Shown: positions 44,118 through 58,937, counted from the stretch's first letter. The stretch is DNA of 64,000 nt from Phalacrocorax aristotelis (GCF_949628215.1 NC_134284.1:2728001-2792000), one strand, 5' to 3'. The notes: a model not told the origin generated them from the letters alone. Translations and numbers: made by a program.

Positions 44118-47100
44118 GTAAGCCTTTGCTACTCTGTAGATAGTTTTTTAGTTTTGCATTTTGAAATGTTACTACTATTCTGGCTGTTGTCCTTGATGAT
44201 GAAACAGATCCCTAGGATACCATTCCTGTCTGCCTCAGTAAGTCTGCCATCTATGTATTTAGGAGTGTTCAGAGTCTCCATGGGGATATAGGCTGCACTG
44301 AGCCGTGGCAGATGGGGAGTAAGAGGGCTGCTGCATTTATAGCCTTCTCGTGAAACTATGTATGGGTCTGAGTGTGTGCAGCATCTAGTTACTTTGAGTC
44401 TTTGAGAGTATTCTTGTTGACAAGGGGTTTCTTAGTGATCTTCGTCATTGGGTTGCTTTCCAGAAAGCAAAAAAAGTTGCTAGTATGATTAAACAGAGCA
44501 AAGCAGTCAAGCAGCTGTTTGCTGTTGTTTGTCTGTTTTGACAAAGATTTGTAATCATCACTGTACAGATCTGTGCATGAATAGCAAGTGTTACTCTCCT
44601 TGAAAATAAAGATCCGTTGTTTTCTCCTCTTTAGAGGAGGTAATAGAGGGAGGAGGTGGAGAGGCAGGCTGTACTAGATTCTGGGTTTTTTTAGCTATAC
44701 ATGAATAGTATGGACAGTTGCACAAAAACAAGTTACCTAAAATTATTTTAGTAACTCTTGATGTGGCATTGTGTTGGAATTCCTTTCAGTAAAAAGCTAC
44801 GAACGATGTATTATGAGTTTGTTTGGGGTTTTTTTTGAGCAACTTGGAAGCTCTGAAATCTCTCAAATCTGATTAATTGGATTTTCCAGCCACAGCTTGG
44901 AGGGGTAAGTTAGAAATTATCTGCGGTAAAGACACAAGGAGCAGACCTTTCTTTCTCTGTGCCAGAATCAATTTCTGAAGTTCAGTTTTTCATGAACATT
45001 ACAGAATTGGGCCTAAATTGCCAGTTTTAATCATAGGATCATGAGATGTGTATTGACTTCTCTGAATGGTATGTTGCATGGTAAATAGTGTTGGAGTTAA
45101 GATGCCTGGTATGGACCTCAGAGCTGGATAGGTAACATAGCCTGGGCAGCAAAGCAGATATCGCAACTCAAAACTTTTTAAATCAAGAGACCTACTCTGA
45201 GCTGCATGTTGCTGTGGTTCAGCTTTTTAAGACAAACTTTAATATCTCTAACTTGATACTTAGCCTTCAGAATGTCTTGAAAATGTTGTGTTTGTTCTTT
45301 TGAACTGAGGATATAAGGAAATACTGTATATTTCTACTAATTTGTATTTTTGGTAAGTTATGCTCCAATATAGTTATTACCAACCCATTTATTTTACTCT
45401 GTAGATTCTCTTAATGCCTAAAATGAAAATCTTGTTAGTATTCTTACTAGTTATTAATTCTAAATCTTTCATTTAAAGTGCTTTATTTTAGGATATATTG
45501 TGACTGTTCTTGACGTGAAAATAAATTGATAAGAAACAGTAATGAAATAAAATACTTTCAGGGGAAGAAAAAAAGACCAAAACAATAATGCAGATTTCTT
45601 GGAGTCACATAAGAAAAGCAATGTGTGTTAGGGTGTTTCTTTGTATGGTTTCTTTGGCTTATGTGCGAAAACTGAGAATGCAGTCATCTTTATTTCTAGT
45701 GGTCTGAGAAGAAGCTTGCATTTCTGCTTTATTGGATAATTTTGACTTCTGTTTAGTATATTGCTGTTTAGCATTCTGAAGTTGCACAGTGGATCCAATT
45801 CAATTGCAACAAGCAGTTAGGGGAGTACTGGAGAGGGAATGGAGTTAAAGTGCCATTTTTCATGAATGCAAAAGCTTAGAAAAGTCTTGCAATTCACTAC
45901 TAATACAAAATAATGTAATTAATGCAGCCAGTTAAGAATCCTGTGGCGAAAGCTCACATTAAAAACATGTTCTCCTGTGTAACATTTAGGTTCCGTAATA
46001 TTGAAAGCAGGGTCTTAAAAAGAGCCATCCTTCAAGATACGTCTTGGGTTTATTACCGAAAATATCCTGTTAATCGAGTGAGATAGGGTGGAAAAAATAG
46101 TTTGGGATAATGTAGTAATAAAGGCAGAATTAATGCTGGTAGACAAATTTAAATGGAGGAATTACTGATGTCCAAGGAATTAAAATTCCAAGCTTGGTAT
46201 TTGTTTAGTATTTTGTAAATGTGCCTCTACATGTAATTTTCTAGTTAAAACATCCAAAAAATAGCAAAATGAGAAGGCTAATATTCTGTGATATGGGTGT
46301 CATGTTGATAATTAGCAGGACTGGAGCTTTTAAACCTAGTACATGAACATTACTGTTGCTTGAATTAAGAAAGTAAGAGAGTTACGAGTTGTTATACTGT
46401 ATTTTTCTGTAGTAGAAGAAAGTGGGATTTTTTTTACTGAGAGGAGGAGGAAGGGGTTTGCAGATGTTTGCAGAGGGTAGGTCTTTAGGGTATTTTTATT
46501 TTACATTTTTCGGTAGCTTCTGCAGACACACATTTTATTTAGTTTTTTGCCTATACTTTCAGCTTGTCCCTGCCTCAAGCCAATCTCTAGTGGAGCACTG
46601 ATTCTGTCTTTTCAATCAAATATTTAGGCCTGACTAGTCCCAGACCATCTCTGACTGCGCTGTGTCTCTCTGCTGTCAGCCTTTGCCTGCCTACTAATTC
46701 TTCTCACTCTCCCTTGCTTCTCTTGACTTTTCTTCTTGTCTATGTTTCTGATTCCTGGTGGTGAGTCTTTTCTCAGCCTTTTGTTCTGAGCCAGCTCCCT
46801 TCCACATATATTCACCAAAATCCAGCTCTGTCAGATATATTCTGTCCCTCACTCTATCCCGTCTTAGTGATCTCCAGTTATGAGTTGTTCTGCCTGGAAC
46901 TGCTCATGTGGCTTAACTTTTCTCTTGTCCCCTACCATACCTTTCTTTGTCTTACATTCCTCTTAGTTTCTTTCCTTCCTAGTCACTCCTTGTTTATTCT
47001 TTCAAGCTTCCAGTTCTAGTCTCCACTACAAGCTGTTTCCTCCATTTTCCCTCCACACACTATGTTGGTGTACCCTAAGTCCTGCTCAGTTACTCAGCAA

Positions 47101-50100
47101 TATGAAGTGACAGGCCACCGTTTTCTACTCTGGCAGGGATATTGGCATAGGTGAGGTTGCGGAAATATGCAAGACAGTGCTTCTTGTTCAGTGTTGTACC
47201 TAATGCCTGTTAAATAGACATCTCTTACAGTGAAAATCTGGCTCTTCACTCATGACCAAAGGTTAGGGGAAACTGACTTCAGTTGCCTTGCGCATTGGGA
47301 TGACATGCAGAAGGTCACTGAGGATGGACTGTTTGGCAATTGTTTGTTAAGCTCCAACAGATCTCGCCAAAAAGTATGTGCAAACTCTGATGTCTAGAAT
47401 CTTGTAGCTTGGCTAAAGTAGGTCAGATTTTTCACAAAATGAGCAGTGTGTACCCCTCATGCAAAAGCATTGTCCAGCCTGATTTCAAGTTACTGATTCA
47501 GGGCAGGAAAGTGCTTACGGTTTTTCAAAGGGAGCGCTTCCAAGGGCTTTTTTCCCAGGTCCTTTGGTGGTAGAAAAATGTTCCAGCCATAGTCTGACTT
47601 TTTCTTTTTTTAAAAGCTGGCGGTGAGGGGAGGGTGAGGAGAAACTATCTGAAGCAGACAATTGACATGGAAAATTTCAGGCTGAATAGTTAAAAAAGCA
47701 GCCAAAAATAGTTTTAAGTAAGAGCTGCTAGGTGGCTTTGATAACAGCTGATGTCGCTACCCTGACAGAGCTTCTTTGTTAGGGCTTATTATATTTGTGT
47801 GTAAAGTTGGGTGATGACATTAGTTTTTAAGTCCGTTTCTTTCCTTTTTTTAGCATTTTGTGTATTTTTTTTAAATTAACCTCGAATATAGCAAAGCAAA
47901 CTTTTCTGTATTGCTTTTGATGCCTAGCTGATGTAAACCACAAGTCCATTGTGAAGCCTTCAGGGAATATGTCTTGAATCAATTTAGTAAAAATGCTGAT
48001 GAAGCGTAAAGAACAAGAGAGGTGGAAGTGATAGGATAACCTTACTTTGCTAGAAGAATCTTGCCATGTTTGAAGAGCTGTCCTCATTTTTTAACTGATG
48101 AGGATTAAGTGTCCCAAAATAGATTTAAATTCTTCATGAGGTTTTTGACTAGATGCTTTAGATCTAAAAATATGCTTTTAAAATCTCATTACAGAGCTGA
48201 TCAAAATGTATCCAGGGACCTGGTCACTTTTAAAGGAAAGTGGTAGGCATTACCAGTATAGCAGCCAAAAGCTGCCAACTAACAGTGCCTCACTAACAGT
48301 GTGCTGAGTTGCAAGATGTGATGACAATCAAGATGAAAAAATATAATTTTGGACATGAATTTTTCCCCATTGGGTTTTGTGGCCATGGCTGAATAATTCT
48401 GGTGGCCTTAAAAGGTAAGAAAGAGAAATGCTGTGTAGTTCAAATAAAACTGGTTTTGATATTCTGAAAATATATATCATTTCTATAGGTACATAGCACT
48501 TGAATACAATAGGAAATGTGGAACAAAAATCAAAAGAGCAGTTACTGGCGCATAATAGTAATCAACAGTAAGTATAGGAATTGTGAGGTAGCAGTCACAT
48601 TCCCTAAAACCCTGTTGTTTTGGTTATTTTAATGTCTTGCTTTTAGGCCTGTTTAATTTTGATGTGTGTCTTGCAAAATATTGCTGCATTTTTGTCATTT
48701 CCGCAGTTGATATATACTTGAGAATTTGCAGTATACAGAAGACCATTGACCGTCTCGGAAAAGCAGAACAGATAAACTTGTGGAGCAAGGCTTGTGTTAA
48801 AAATAGGTTTTCCTTCAACTTTTCTATTTTAAGTATATACTGAGAGAGATTTGAGGAAAAAAAATACAGTGAAGAGTAAATTAGTTTTCTTACATTTGAT
48901 GCTAATTCTGCACAAACAAAAAGAATGGCAATGGCAGGGCACGGTTCAGATGCTAAAAAAGGATCCTTTGAGTTTTACAGTTCTAGAGAATGACTGAAAA
49001 TCAGTTTCTTTACAGAGCTGCATAATAATTGTTGATTTGGATTACTCTATATCAGGGGTCCCACTTTCTGGTGGTATTTGATTGCCAGCTTCTACTACTT
49101 TTCATTTTGTATGTCTGTTCTGTGAAATTTTTTATACCCGTATGTCTCCATAGAACTTTGTTTCTGCATCTCTGTTTCTTATACCATTGAGATATCTGGA
49201 CTAATGAAGAATCATTGTTTATCAGCTCTGAAAGCATTACTGCTCTGTGTGAAAAATAGTGAAAAGTGTTTTTTAATTCTTTTTTTGCACGTCTTTATGA
49301 CTGTGTGGAACAGATGAATTTTTGACCAGATACAATGCGCTAGTTGAAAACACAACAGATACCACACTTCATGTCCCTGCTGTTCACCGTGTAACATGAG
49401 CTCTGTGTAGAACATAGAGGTATTGGTTACTTTATCAACAGCTTTAAGATATTAGTACCAGGTTACTGGTCTTGAAAGGTTACACTGCTGCAACTGAGGA
49501 TTGGTAGTAGGTCACTTGACTACTCTTAGGATATGTGCTCCTGAAGTAAACCGTTAAGGGCATGTGCTTTACTTCCATCTTTCCTCATGTTCTCCTGTTT
49601 TTGCTACCTCATTCCATAAACGTGTTCTGAACTTCCCTGACACGCTCTCCTCTCCTGCGTCTCCTTCTAGCCCCATTCCAGCACATCAGAACTTCCCTTT
49701 ACCATTTCCCATCTGTGGAGGATCGTTATCCAAGTGGTCTCATTTCTACATGCAAAGGTTTTCATTGTGACAGTTACGCCCTGGGCAGTCTGCAGCTTTG
49801 GACTTGTTGATAGACCTGGGAGATACTGCTGTGTTATATACCTGTAGGTATCTGAAATCAACAAAAATGCAGCCTCCCCCCTCGTCTCCTTTGCTCCTCC
49901 CTAGCCAAAGTAGCTTTCTCAAACAGAAAAACCCCTTCCAGAATAAAGATCTGCAGTAAAATCACAGGACTTGACATCAGTGAAAGCTGGTTCTCCATCT
50001 GCTCAATGCTTCCTCCTGAACCGTTCCTAACATTACAGAAATTAATCTTTTTTTGTTCTAATCAGACAAGCGGTTCTTTTTTTTTTGTCTGAACTAAAAA

Positions 50101-53100
50101 TAGGGAGTGCCAGATTTTAAGTATTAATTACATTTTCTTGATAAATGTATTTTCCTCTAATAGGTAGTCTGTACTCATTATATATGCTTTCATATCTGTG
50201 CCTTTTTCCTCCTAAGTTTTATCTAAAATGTAACCAAAACTGAATAATTGATGTATAGAAGTATAGTGTGATTCCATGACTTGTTATCCTACATTTATAT
50301 GCATTCATCTCTTATTTTAATTTTAACATGCTGGTGTCTTACAACTATGTGACCATATATGTGTCAGTGATAGTACTGAAAAAACTAATAATAACAGAAT
50401 ATCCGAATTAATAACAGAAGTAATAACAGAAGTAATACAGAATAACTGAAGTAACTGAATAGTAAAAACCGAAGGAATAACCGAAGGAATAACCGAAATA
50501 TCTGAAAGGTTTCAGTGTTTCAGAGAGATTTGTGTCCTTTATGATTTAGAATAGAGTAAAATTCACAGACTAAAAGGGGTTAAATTTTGTTCCGATTAAA
50601 ATCAGTGTGGTAAGCTTTTCCTCTTTCTTTTAATTTTTGACACCTTGATTGCACTTAGTTATTTGTTAAGTTCCAGGTTTCTGTATTTGAAAAGTTTTCT
50701 GACCAATGTCCTTCCCTAATCTTGGGCCTTAATCTTTTGCTGCTACTATATATTGATGGTATTTCTGCTGAATTGTGTTTAAGTATGTTTTGGTTATGAA
50801 ATCACAAATCAGTGAGTTTAAATGTGGAACAATTTGTCCTTAGTCCTGTCTTGCTGTTGTCATACCCACTACTTGAATCTGTAAGCTTGAGAGCTAGATA
50901 AAAATGTCTACTCACCTGATTCACTGTTTCTCTTGTTTAATCATGTCCTTTGGTTTTGTAATATACCTAAACCCTATTGTGTTGGTCATTGTGGTTTCTG
51001 CCACATCATCATCTCTGACTTTCCTGCCAGTGAAATCCCCTAACCACAAACGACTTACTCTTGACTTTTGTACTCAGTACATCTAGTATTCTAGTCTTCA
51101 TTTTCAAAATACAGTATGTTATTGTCACTACTTTCCTGTTATCTTTCTTCTATTTTTACTTCTTTCTACTTATTTTCTGCCTTTCCCTCTTCCTTTGAGT
51201 TTTCCTTTTACTCCATGAACTTCATGATTTTCCTTGTTGCTGTATAAAACTTTTGATTGATTTTAATCTTTTCTTTCAGATTCCTTTCTTCACTTGTGGT
51301 TCTGAACCACTGTTAAATCACCTAAGTTAGACTGAAAGCTTTTCAGAGCAGGGACTTTCTTTTGCTTGCCTGTAAAGTACTGGTTCTTTTCCAATAACGA
51401 CATTAGTAGATATTACTTCTATGGTAATATTAAAATATGTTGATTGATTTGGAGGAGCTGTGTTTGCTTTAATTGTATTTAATTGTAAATGTTCCACCTC
51501 TCAGCAGCCTACATTAGAGAAAGAAATAAAAAATAGAAATAGAAGATTTTATAAAATTCTATAAAACCAGAATTTTTTGTTTACGGTAAGGATAAGAGTA
51601 TCAGATGTAGTTGGTTTAATTGCAGAAGCCAGACTTCATTTACGGTTCTGTTTTTCATAAGACTAAATTTATTCCTAATATCAGTTTGCAAACAAAATAA
51701 CTGTGATAGGAACGTTTCCTTGTTCATTGATGGATGCTCCAAAGCAGTGTTATGATCAGACTGCATGTGAACCACCATCAGAAGAGACTTACAGACCTAT
51801 TCTTCTAGCAAGATTCTCAGAAATTTGTTTGCAGGGAGCAATGCTGTTTCTAAACATTGGTTTTGAAGTGAAAGAAGGGCTGTGAAGTAGGCAGTGCTCT
51901 AAAGGACACAGAGTGCCTATTTCTTCCTTAATCTCAGTTGCAGCTCCTCTTTTTTTCTTATCCCATTTGTGGTCCTGAAATTCTTCCTCACATTCGCTAC
52001 CTCCTTCTCTTCTCCTTTTACTGCTTTCTGAGTCACACCTATTCATTTTGCCACTGTTCCTTCCCTGATCTCATCCTGTCGCTCAAGAGTTCCCAGTTCC
52101 TACATCCAACTTCTAGTCTACGCTTTCTCTTGATCCTTCCCCCACCCCATGTTTTTGTACCTGTCCAAATCATATGTGGGATTCTCATCTGTTTTGTGCT
52201 CTCTTGCCTGTTGTTCACTCTCAGCTCTCATGGGAGTGGCGTCTTTGGCGTTTCTGGCTGTTGTATAGGAAGCTGGCTCTTCTGAGCACTTAAGCCCTTT
52301 GGAGAAAAAAAAACCAACAAACAAATCTTTATTTTTTGTCTAGATTTGGGTAGCTTTTCTGAGGAATGTCAAAGGCATATTGAGCCTTGCCAAAGTCTTT
52401 GTTTCAAAACAAGAGTTGTATTAACTGTCTGTTCCACCCTGAAGGGAACTATTCTGTCCTGTTGTTGTCCTCTTGCAAACAAAGCCCTCTGCACGTGTAA
52501 AATTTTGAACTAGAAACTCTTAATAAAATCCATGTTTGAGGGACAGAATAGGGTGTGAGTGGGGAGGAATTATGTTTCCTTTGGTTCTGACTCATTTTCA
52601 ACCTTTACTGGAACGTGAATCAGATGACCTTCCTTTGACGGTACACACTCATCATCTCAGTTTATAAAGCGTGGTGTTTCTGAATCTGCTGCAGATAATT
52701 TGGATTGTGAAACTGATCATTCTCTATTTCTTTTTAAGCTCTTGATTGAAAACAGCCTGTGACAATGTGGTATTTTCTCCATGAATATGTGCGTGTGCTT
52801 CAACATGCAGAACATGTCACTGAAAATGTGTATCGCCTATCTACAAAATGTAAGGAGGCAAGGTGAAAGAACTAATTTGAGATGGGAGTGCTTAAATAGG
52901 ATGATATAATTCTACTGATTTTTGTGAAATAAAATTTTTGTGTCATAAAATCTAGAGGCCATAATTGCAGATATTTATAGCAAAGAAATTTTCATTCGAG
53001 ACACTTGGTTAACTTTCTGCTGGGAAAACACTGGCAGAAGGGAGGTATTGGAAAGCTAAGTATTTTAAATTGACATTTCAGTGGTAATAGTTAAACTGGG

Positions 53101-56100
53101 TTAGATTTTTCTGGGTAAATAAAGTGCTAGGGATGCAAGATAGTCCCTGGAGAGAAAGTCTATACAATTTGTACTCCTTCAGGAAAAGAAGCCCTGTTTG
53201 CAGTCTTCATCATCACCTCTCTGATGCCCAAGGAAGTGTACCAAAGTGGTTGTAATAGAAAACAGCACTGAAGTCTTGTTAGAGTTATTTTTTTTCCTCT
53301 AGGTGTACTTTGTTTCTGAAGTTTTAGAGTTTGGCATGACAGATGACAAGTGTTGCATGGCTTTTATAACGTAAGATTTGCTTTGGGCTAACCCACTTCT
53401 TGACTGAAATCCTTAGACACAAAAATAAGAGTGACACCAGCAAGGTAACAGTTATGCTTAACTAAAGAGGCAAACAGCCTTCAAAGGCAACAAACATAGA
53501 AAATAGATGTTTTGAACTTATCATGTAGATGTATTTCTTAATGCATGTCGCTACCCTATCTGACTGATTGGAAGACAGACTTGTTCTGAAAGCCAGTAAC
53601 TACATCTCACCTGACTACCTTGCTGTCTGCATGGGGCTTTGTCCCGCTGTGTCTGTGGGCCTGGGGTGCAGTTTGAAAAAGACTGACTGGGAATTGGGAC
53701 AGGTTACCCAGTCCAGTAATATTAGGTCAGTCTGAAGACATCATTGCTGTCCTCTGTTCACTAGCCAGGTTTTCCACATTATACTGTGCTTCATTTTGCA
53801 GGATAAGTCATCCATCAGCCTGGAAAGGCATTCTAAAATGTAAATAGGATCCTCTGAGAAAGTCCTTATAGTGTGGGACCTTCAGCATTGCCAACTGTCA
53901 CAGGCTTCTGCATGTTACTTCAGAGACCACTAACTTGATCTGTCTCCTGAAAAATCAACAAACCCTGCTCCTTGTCACCTCCTGTGTACACAGGGAGCAA
54001 GTCATAGGTGCTTGGTTAGTTATTCCAGAAGTCTTCCTGAAGGCCTGGAGGATTCATTCTCTCATTCTCTCTCCGTTCCCCCCCTCCCCCCGCGGTCTTT
54101 GTTAATTTTTGTACATTTTCCTTTTACCTTCTTATCTTGAAAAGCATGCTTTTTCTTTTAAAGAGAACAACAATATATTTGCTGTACCTTTCAGGTGCCC
54201 TTTTCAGGGCTACGTTACCCCTAGGACAAAAACTGTCAAGGAATTGTATCCAGCTCTTACTAGTGGCTGTGTTTTAATCTGTGTTTGAGAGGGACATGGT
54301 GCCACTGGGACAACAGTGAGAGTGGAAGGCATTTGCATGTTCCCTTTCATCTTATGGTGTCACCTGTCATTTCAGATGGGAGTGGGTGCAAAAAATAACT
54401 CTGTGTAAGTGGAGAAACTGACTTTTACCCCAAATAACAAAATACTTTCATTTGGCCCAAAATGGGCTGGCTAACACTGCTTGTTTCAGCTGCAAAACGT
54501 GGACTCGTATTGGCTTCCTCTGCTCCCACACGTTAAGCACAGGAGAAAAAAAATCTCTAGCTGTTACCAGTCACATTTGTGAATTGGCTTCATTTGATGA
54601 CATTTTTCATCTCTAAGTAACTGTAAATATTAATTGCTTTAGTAGTCATGTCAATCCCTACTAAAACACGAATTTTGATGAATGAGGTTATAATTTGTTT
54701 TGGATTTTCTCTTTCCTTTGTATGTTCTTAAAAGGAACCTATTGGATGCCTGTGTTTCGTTTCTTGCATGTCTCTGCTTCTCTTGCTTTTACGGAGTATT
54801 TGGTTTTGTTGTTCTGTTTGTGCAGGTGTGGAGTTCTTATCAATAAAAATGTAATGGATTTGAAGTTGCTTGATATTTTGCTTCTCTCTTGGTAATAAAC
54901 TAAGAACATTTTCCCTCATCTGAAGAAATGAGTTTGAAAGACACTTCAGTGATGATATGGATTTGGCCCATCACCAGATATGGATCTAGTTGCCTAATTT
55001 GATGACATGAATGGTGCAAAAGGGTTGGCAGGAACAATAAATGGAACAGCTGGTGAGAAGGGAAAGATCTTGGGGAATCAGGGAAATACTAGGATTGGCA
55101 TTGGTTAGTAGTAAGGGAAGAAGCAAGAGCTCCTTTTTCGGTGATAGCATGCATGTGTATTGGATTAAATTGGATTAAATCCAGATGCCTACTTCTGATT
55201 TATTTTAGTATACATATGCAGTTAGAATATTGACAGCAAGTACATTTTCTAATGCAAATAAAGAGACTATAGTCTCTTGCTTTAAATTTTCTCTTCTGTA
55301 ATTCCACAAGATTCTGTCTGCCCCTTCTTTTACCTTTTTTCTGTTGTTCGTTTTATAATGCCTTATTGTTTGTTTACTGTTATTTTTGTATATCATCTTT
55401 CTATTCCACAGAGAGCTTTATTTCTCTGAGTTGTATTTGAATATGGAGAAAGAAGGAGTAAAAATCTCCAAGAAGAACACTCTAGACACTTAGAGGAAAA
55501 TTGCCTCCAAGTACGAGATGACTAAATTAACTTGTAGAAATGTAATCTGAAAGCATCAGATCTCATACCTGTAACTTACAAGCACATTTTAGCTTGTCAG
55601 AGAAAATTGATCTTTTATAAATATCTCTGTGTAAAGTAATGTTTAACTAGAGCTAAAGCATTTTAAAGTCTCCAAAGTCTTTGATTTGGTCAAGTTATCT
55701 TTGTGTTAAGCCCCTCCTCCCCCAGCCTAACAGCAAACCAGCAAACCGCTGGTGATTATTTGTGTTCGGTGCCTGTACTTCAAAACAGTTTATCTGTATC
55801 TGTTCATCTGAACTTTAACCATTTTCTTTTGGCTGTTAATTTATTAATAGTAGAGTCCAATACCAGTTCGTGGGAGTTGTCTTTTTATAAACCTTTCTAA
55901 AGTATTTTACCATTGTCTGCTGCTCCAGTGATTATAGAAAACTGAGGAAGTGAACAGTGGGACACCTTTGGGAAGCAAAATTAGAGTGTGAAATTAAAGT
56001 CCAGGGTTTACAAACTTGCTCAGCCTAAATTTTAGCATGTCCTGGAGGACATTTTATTAATTTAAAAAAGCTGCAGGAGAGAATAATTTTTACCTCACAA

Positions 56101-57576
56101 TTGCAAATGTGTTACAGTGGTGACAGCTGCTATAGACAATGGGGTTTTTTTTTCCTAAGAATCTAGAATAAAATAATCTGAGCTATATTCCTGAAATCTG
56201 TCAGTCTTCCAGACTGATTGTAAATTGAAATTATTTCATTCAAAAAAGGCTAGTGAAATAAGCTTCTTCTGTTACAAAAATAACTCTCTGAGCAAGCTGT
56301 ACTATATGATAAAAAGGTGCTGTAATGAATTTTTGAAAATTGAGGCATTGAACAACCACACTGAACGTGTAATTTCATGTGACTAGAATTCATTTAATCA
56401 TGAAAGGAAAGCACAGTAGATTAATCCAGGGAGACTATAACATGGACAAGGTATATTTTGGTGACAGTGATAGTGTACACCTACGGTATCAGTCACGAGG
56501 AGATGACGTCCACCTAATGGCAGTAGGGATGATTTATCTAATTTACATTACAATAGGTAAAAATTCTTGAACAGCCTATTAAGGAGAGTACATATAGGTG
56601 TTTAAGAAAATGACCTTTTTTAGAGTCTGTTTTTCTGTATCTGCGTTCTGACAGCTTGGCACTGCTAAACTTAGAAACTATTGCATTTCCTCTTCTCCTT
56701 GCAACACTTTTAAAAACATATATAATTTCAATAGTTATGTGACACAATATTTGCTTTTATTTGCTTTTTGACACTAGAGGTAAAATACTACAAACTGTAA
56801 TCTTTGAATTACAGTTCCTTCATTTTCTAACCTGTGAAAGAGCAAACATCATAAAAAATCAGTTTCAGTAAGTTTTGTGGCAAATTTGAGGAAGTAAAAC
56901 TTGCTGTTGTTTTTCTCTAACTCAAATCCCTTACTGACTTGAAAAACAGTGGACCAGGTTCTTTCTAGTAAGAAATTGTACATGGAAGGCTAACACCAGT
57001 ATAGCCAGTAAAATTCGTAGATTACAAAGCCAAAGAAACCATTGTGATCGGGTGAACTTTTTGGGATAACAGTCATAACAAAGTAAGTTATGAACTAGTT
57101 ATTGGTTGAATTAGGGCATGTCTTTTAGTATAGCTACTGTCAAAAGCTATTGTCAATCTTGATTTAAACAGTTTCAGTGACAGATAATCTCCCTGAGCTC
57201 TTGGAGGGTTGTCCCACTGGTCTCTTGGATTGATCTGATGTGCTGTTACCTTCACTGTTAAAAGTGCATGTCTTAATTCCCCTCTAATTCTGTATAGCCT
57301 GAAGACTGCAGAGAGTTGCAGAAAAAAACCACAAGTGACAGATTAAACTCAGTACAGATGAAGATTAAGTGATGTATGCGGTGTGTGTGTGTGCAGAAAC
57401 AGTCCCCTACCACATCTAAAGACATCTGAGGTGATTTTTACTACTCACTAGTTGCAAGTAAATGAACCATAGAAATTAGGAAGAGAACAGAGAGCAAATC
57501 AGAAAACACATCACAGTGTCACTATATAAATCAGTGACACAGGCATATTGTGTATCTTCTGATTCTAATCCAAGAG
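44118..57576 (+). other. AVEN intron 2, 5' part
   Basis: Intronic DNA with no exon found. Pyrimidine-rich stretches occur at about 46560-47050, 49570-49760 and 51940-52220. Numerous short frames have no recognisable product. A minisatellite-like patch at about 50386 is listed separately. Confidence 0.5.
50386..50508 (+). repeat. Degenerate 10-13 bp minisatellite (AATAACNGAAG-type)
   Basis: Successive related words: AATAACAGAAT, AATAACAGAAGT (twice), AATAACTGAAGT, and GGAATAACCGAA (twice), then AATATCTGAAAG. Neighbouring copies are the most alike, as expected from local tandem duplication. Confidence 0.75.
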
Positions 57577-57992
57577 GCTCCACAAGGAAACGGTAGTACT
57601 GAAAAGGTACAGCAAAGGGCAGTAGGGCGACTAACAGTATGGAAGAATTTACATATGAGGCATGGCTGAGGATGCCGTGAGTAGAGTAGAATAGGGGTCT
57701 TCAGCCTCAAAGGCAGATGACTGAGAACGGTATGGTGTAGCTGTCTGTAAAATCATGAAAGGATGGATAAGAAATTATTGTCTCTTCTAGTGAAAGAAGT
57801 AGGGAGTATTGAATGAAGCTGGATAGCAGCAAATTCAAAACAAAGAAAGAAGGTATTTTTTTGATGTAACTCAAATATGGAAGTTTGTCTACAGGATCTT
57901 GTGGAAGCTTAAATTTTGTGCAGGTTCAAAAAACAACTGGGAAAATACTATGAAGGTTATCTTATAAATAAGACATCATCTCTGCCTCAGGA
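57577..57992 (+). mobile_element. Ancient CR1/L3-like LINE 3' fragment
   Basis: Scattered but collinear matches to an old CR1 family: GAAAAGGTACAGCAAAGGGC, GTCTTCAGCCTCAAAGGCAG, CTGTAAAATCATGAAAGG, GCAGCAAATTCAAAACAAA, and a final GGTTCAAAAAACAACTGGGA. Many substitutions and indels indicate great age. This layer predates the CR1 copies near AVEN exon 1. Confidence 0.65.
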
Positions 57993-58505
57993 AATCCCTG
58001 AACTACAAATAGCTAGAATCTGGCAGAGTATTTCTGAGGAAGTGTCCCTGTGTGTGTGCCTTGTTCTCAGGCTTCCCTCGGCTTATGCTGTTGGGCGCTG
58101 TTGGGCAGGATTTGAGGCCATGTGGAGCCTCTGATTCGATCTGGTGTGACCTTTCCCAAGCGATGTGCTGCTTTCTTCCCTGTTTGTGATCTGCAGAATC
58201 AATAAATTAATATTTAAAGTTTGAGATGGTGATGGTCAGTTCAAAACTGACATTCTGCAAAGGATTCACTTTTCTGCAATATTAACATGTTCAGCAAGCT
58301 TTGCTGACTTTACCAGTGTTTGATACAGAAATACATAGTAGGGGGGTAGCAAGTTGAATTCCTTCTAAAGCATCAATACTGCTCAATGGGGCAGACTATA
58401 AATGGGTATTTTTAATGTCTCATAATTGCAGGAATAGTGAAGAAGTCTAAAGAATGTCTATCCTGAATATGGAAAAAATGCTATCGAATTGAATGAGTTA
58501 GGTAA

Positions 58506-58588
58506 ATATAGGTCCATGTGCTTGACATCAACCATCCAAAAAAATAATTGAGAAGTTGATGCAGGATTTGGCTAATTAAGATTTAAAG
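58506..58588 (+). mobile_element. Ancient CR1/L3-like LINE, reverse-transcriptase part, left piece
   Basis: TATAGGTCCATGTGCTTGAC, ATCAACCATCC, AAAATAATTGAGAAGTTGAT and GGATTTGGCTAATTAAGATT match the ORF2 segment encoding a degraded YRPxxLTS-type reverse-transcriptase motif. The match stops at 58588 and resumes at 58938 after an inserted LTR. Confidence 0.65.
58585..58588. repeat. Target-site duplication, left copy (AAAG)
   Basis: AAAG before the LTR TG, repeated at 58938-58941 after the LTR CA. Confidence 0.6.
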
Positions 58589-58937
58589 TGTGGAGACAGG
58601 TCTTGCTGGACCCAGAATTTGGTCAAGGACCAGCAAGCAAAAGAGAGGGATGGGCTGAACAGATATAATTTGAGGCTGTAGGGCTGCAGGTTTTAAGTTA
58701 CCAGGAGCACACAGTCGGATCTGCTGTAACAAAGCTGCTTTCTGTGCAGATGCTGCTTTGCCCTATCAGGCCTCTTCACAAAGCAGTTTATATCTGCCAT
58801 ATATATATAAGCCTTCTGCTTTTCTTTTAAGTCAGAGTTTGTATTGAGAGAGGGCTGAACGTCTGTCACTGTGCATTCTCTTCTGTTTCTATAAACTGGT
58901 TTTGGTTGACTTGGGTCTGCCTGTTTGTTTCATGACA
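58589..58937 (+). mobile_element. Solo LTR of an unidentified retrovirus, 349 bp, inside an ancient CR1
   Basis: It starts TGTGGAGACAGG and ends TTTCATGACA, with 4 bp AAAG duplications. The surrounding CR1 reads continuously if the segment and one AAAG are removed. A TATA-like TATATATATAAG lies at about 58799-58810. It has no coding capacity. The 4 bp duplication suggests a class I (gamma-like) source. The family was not recognised, and the strand is inferred from the TATA position. Confidence 0.65.

Noticed and set aside
49050-49110. CAGGGGTCCC-like start resembling a hAT transposon end
   Set aside because: Only about ten bases fit, with no matching opposite end or target duplication.
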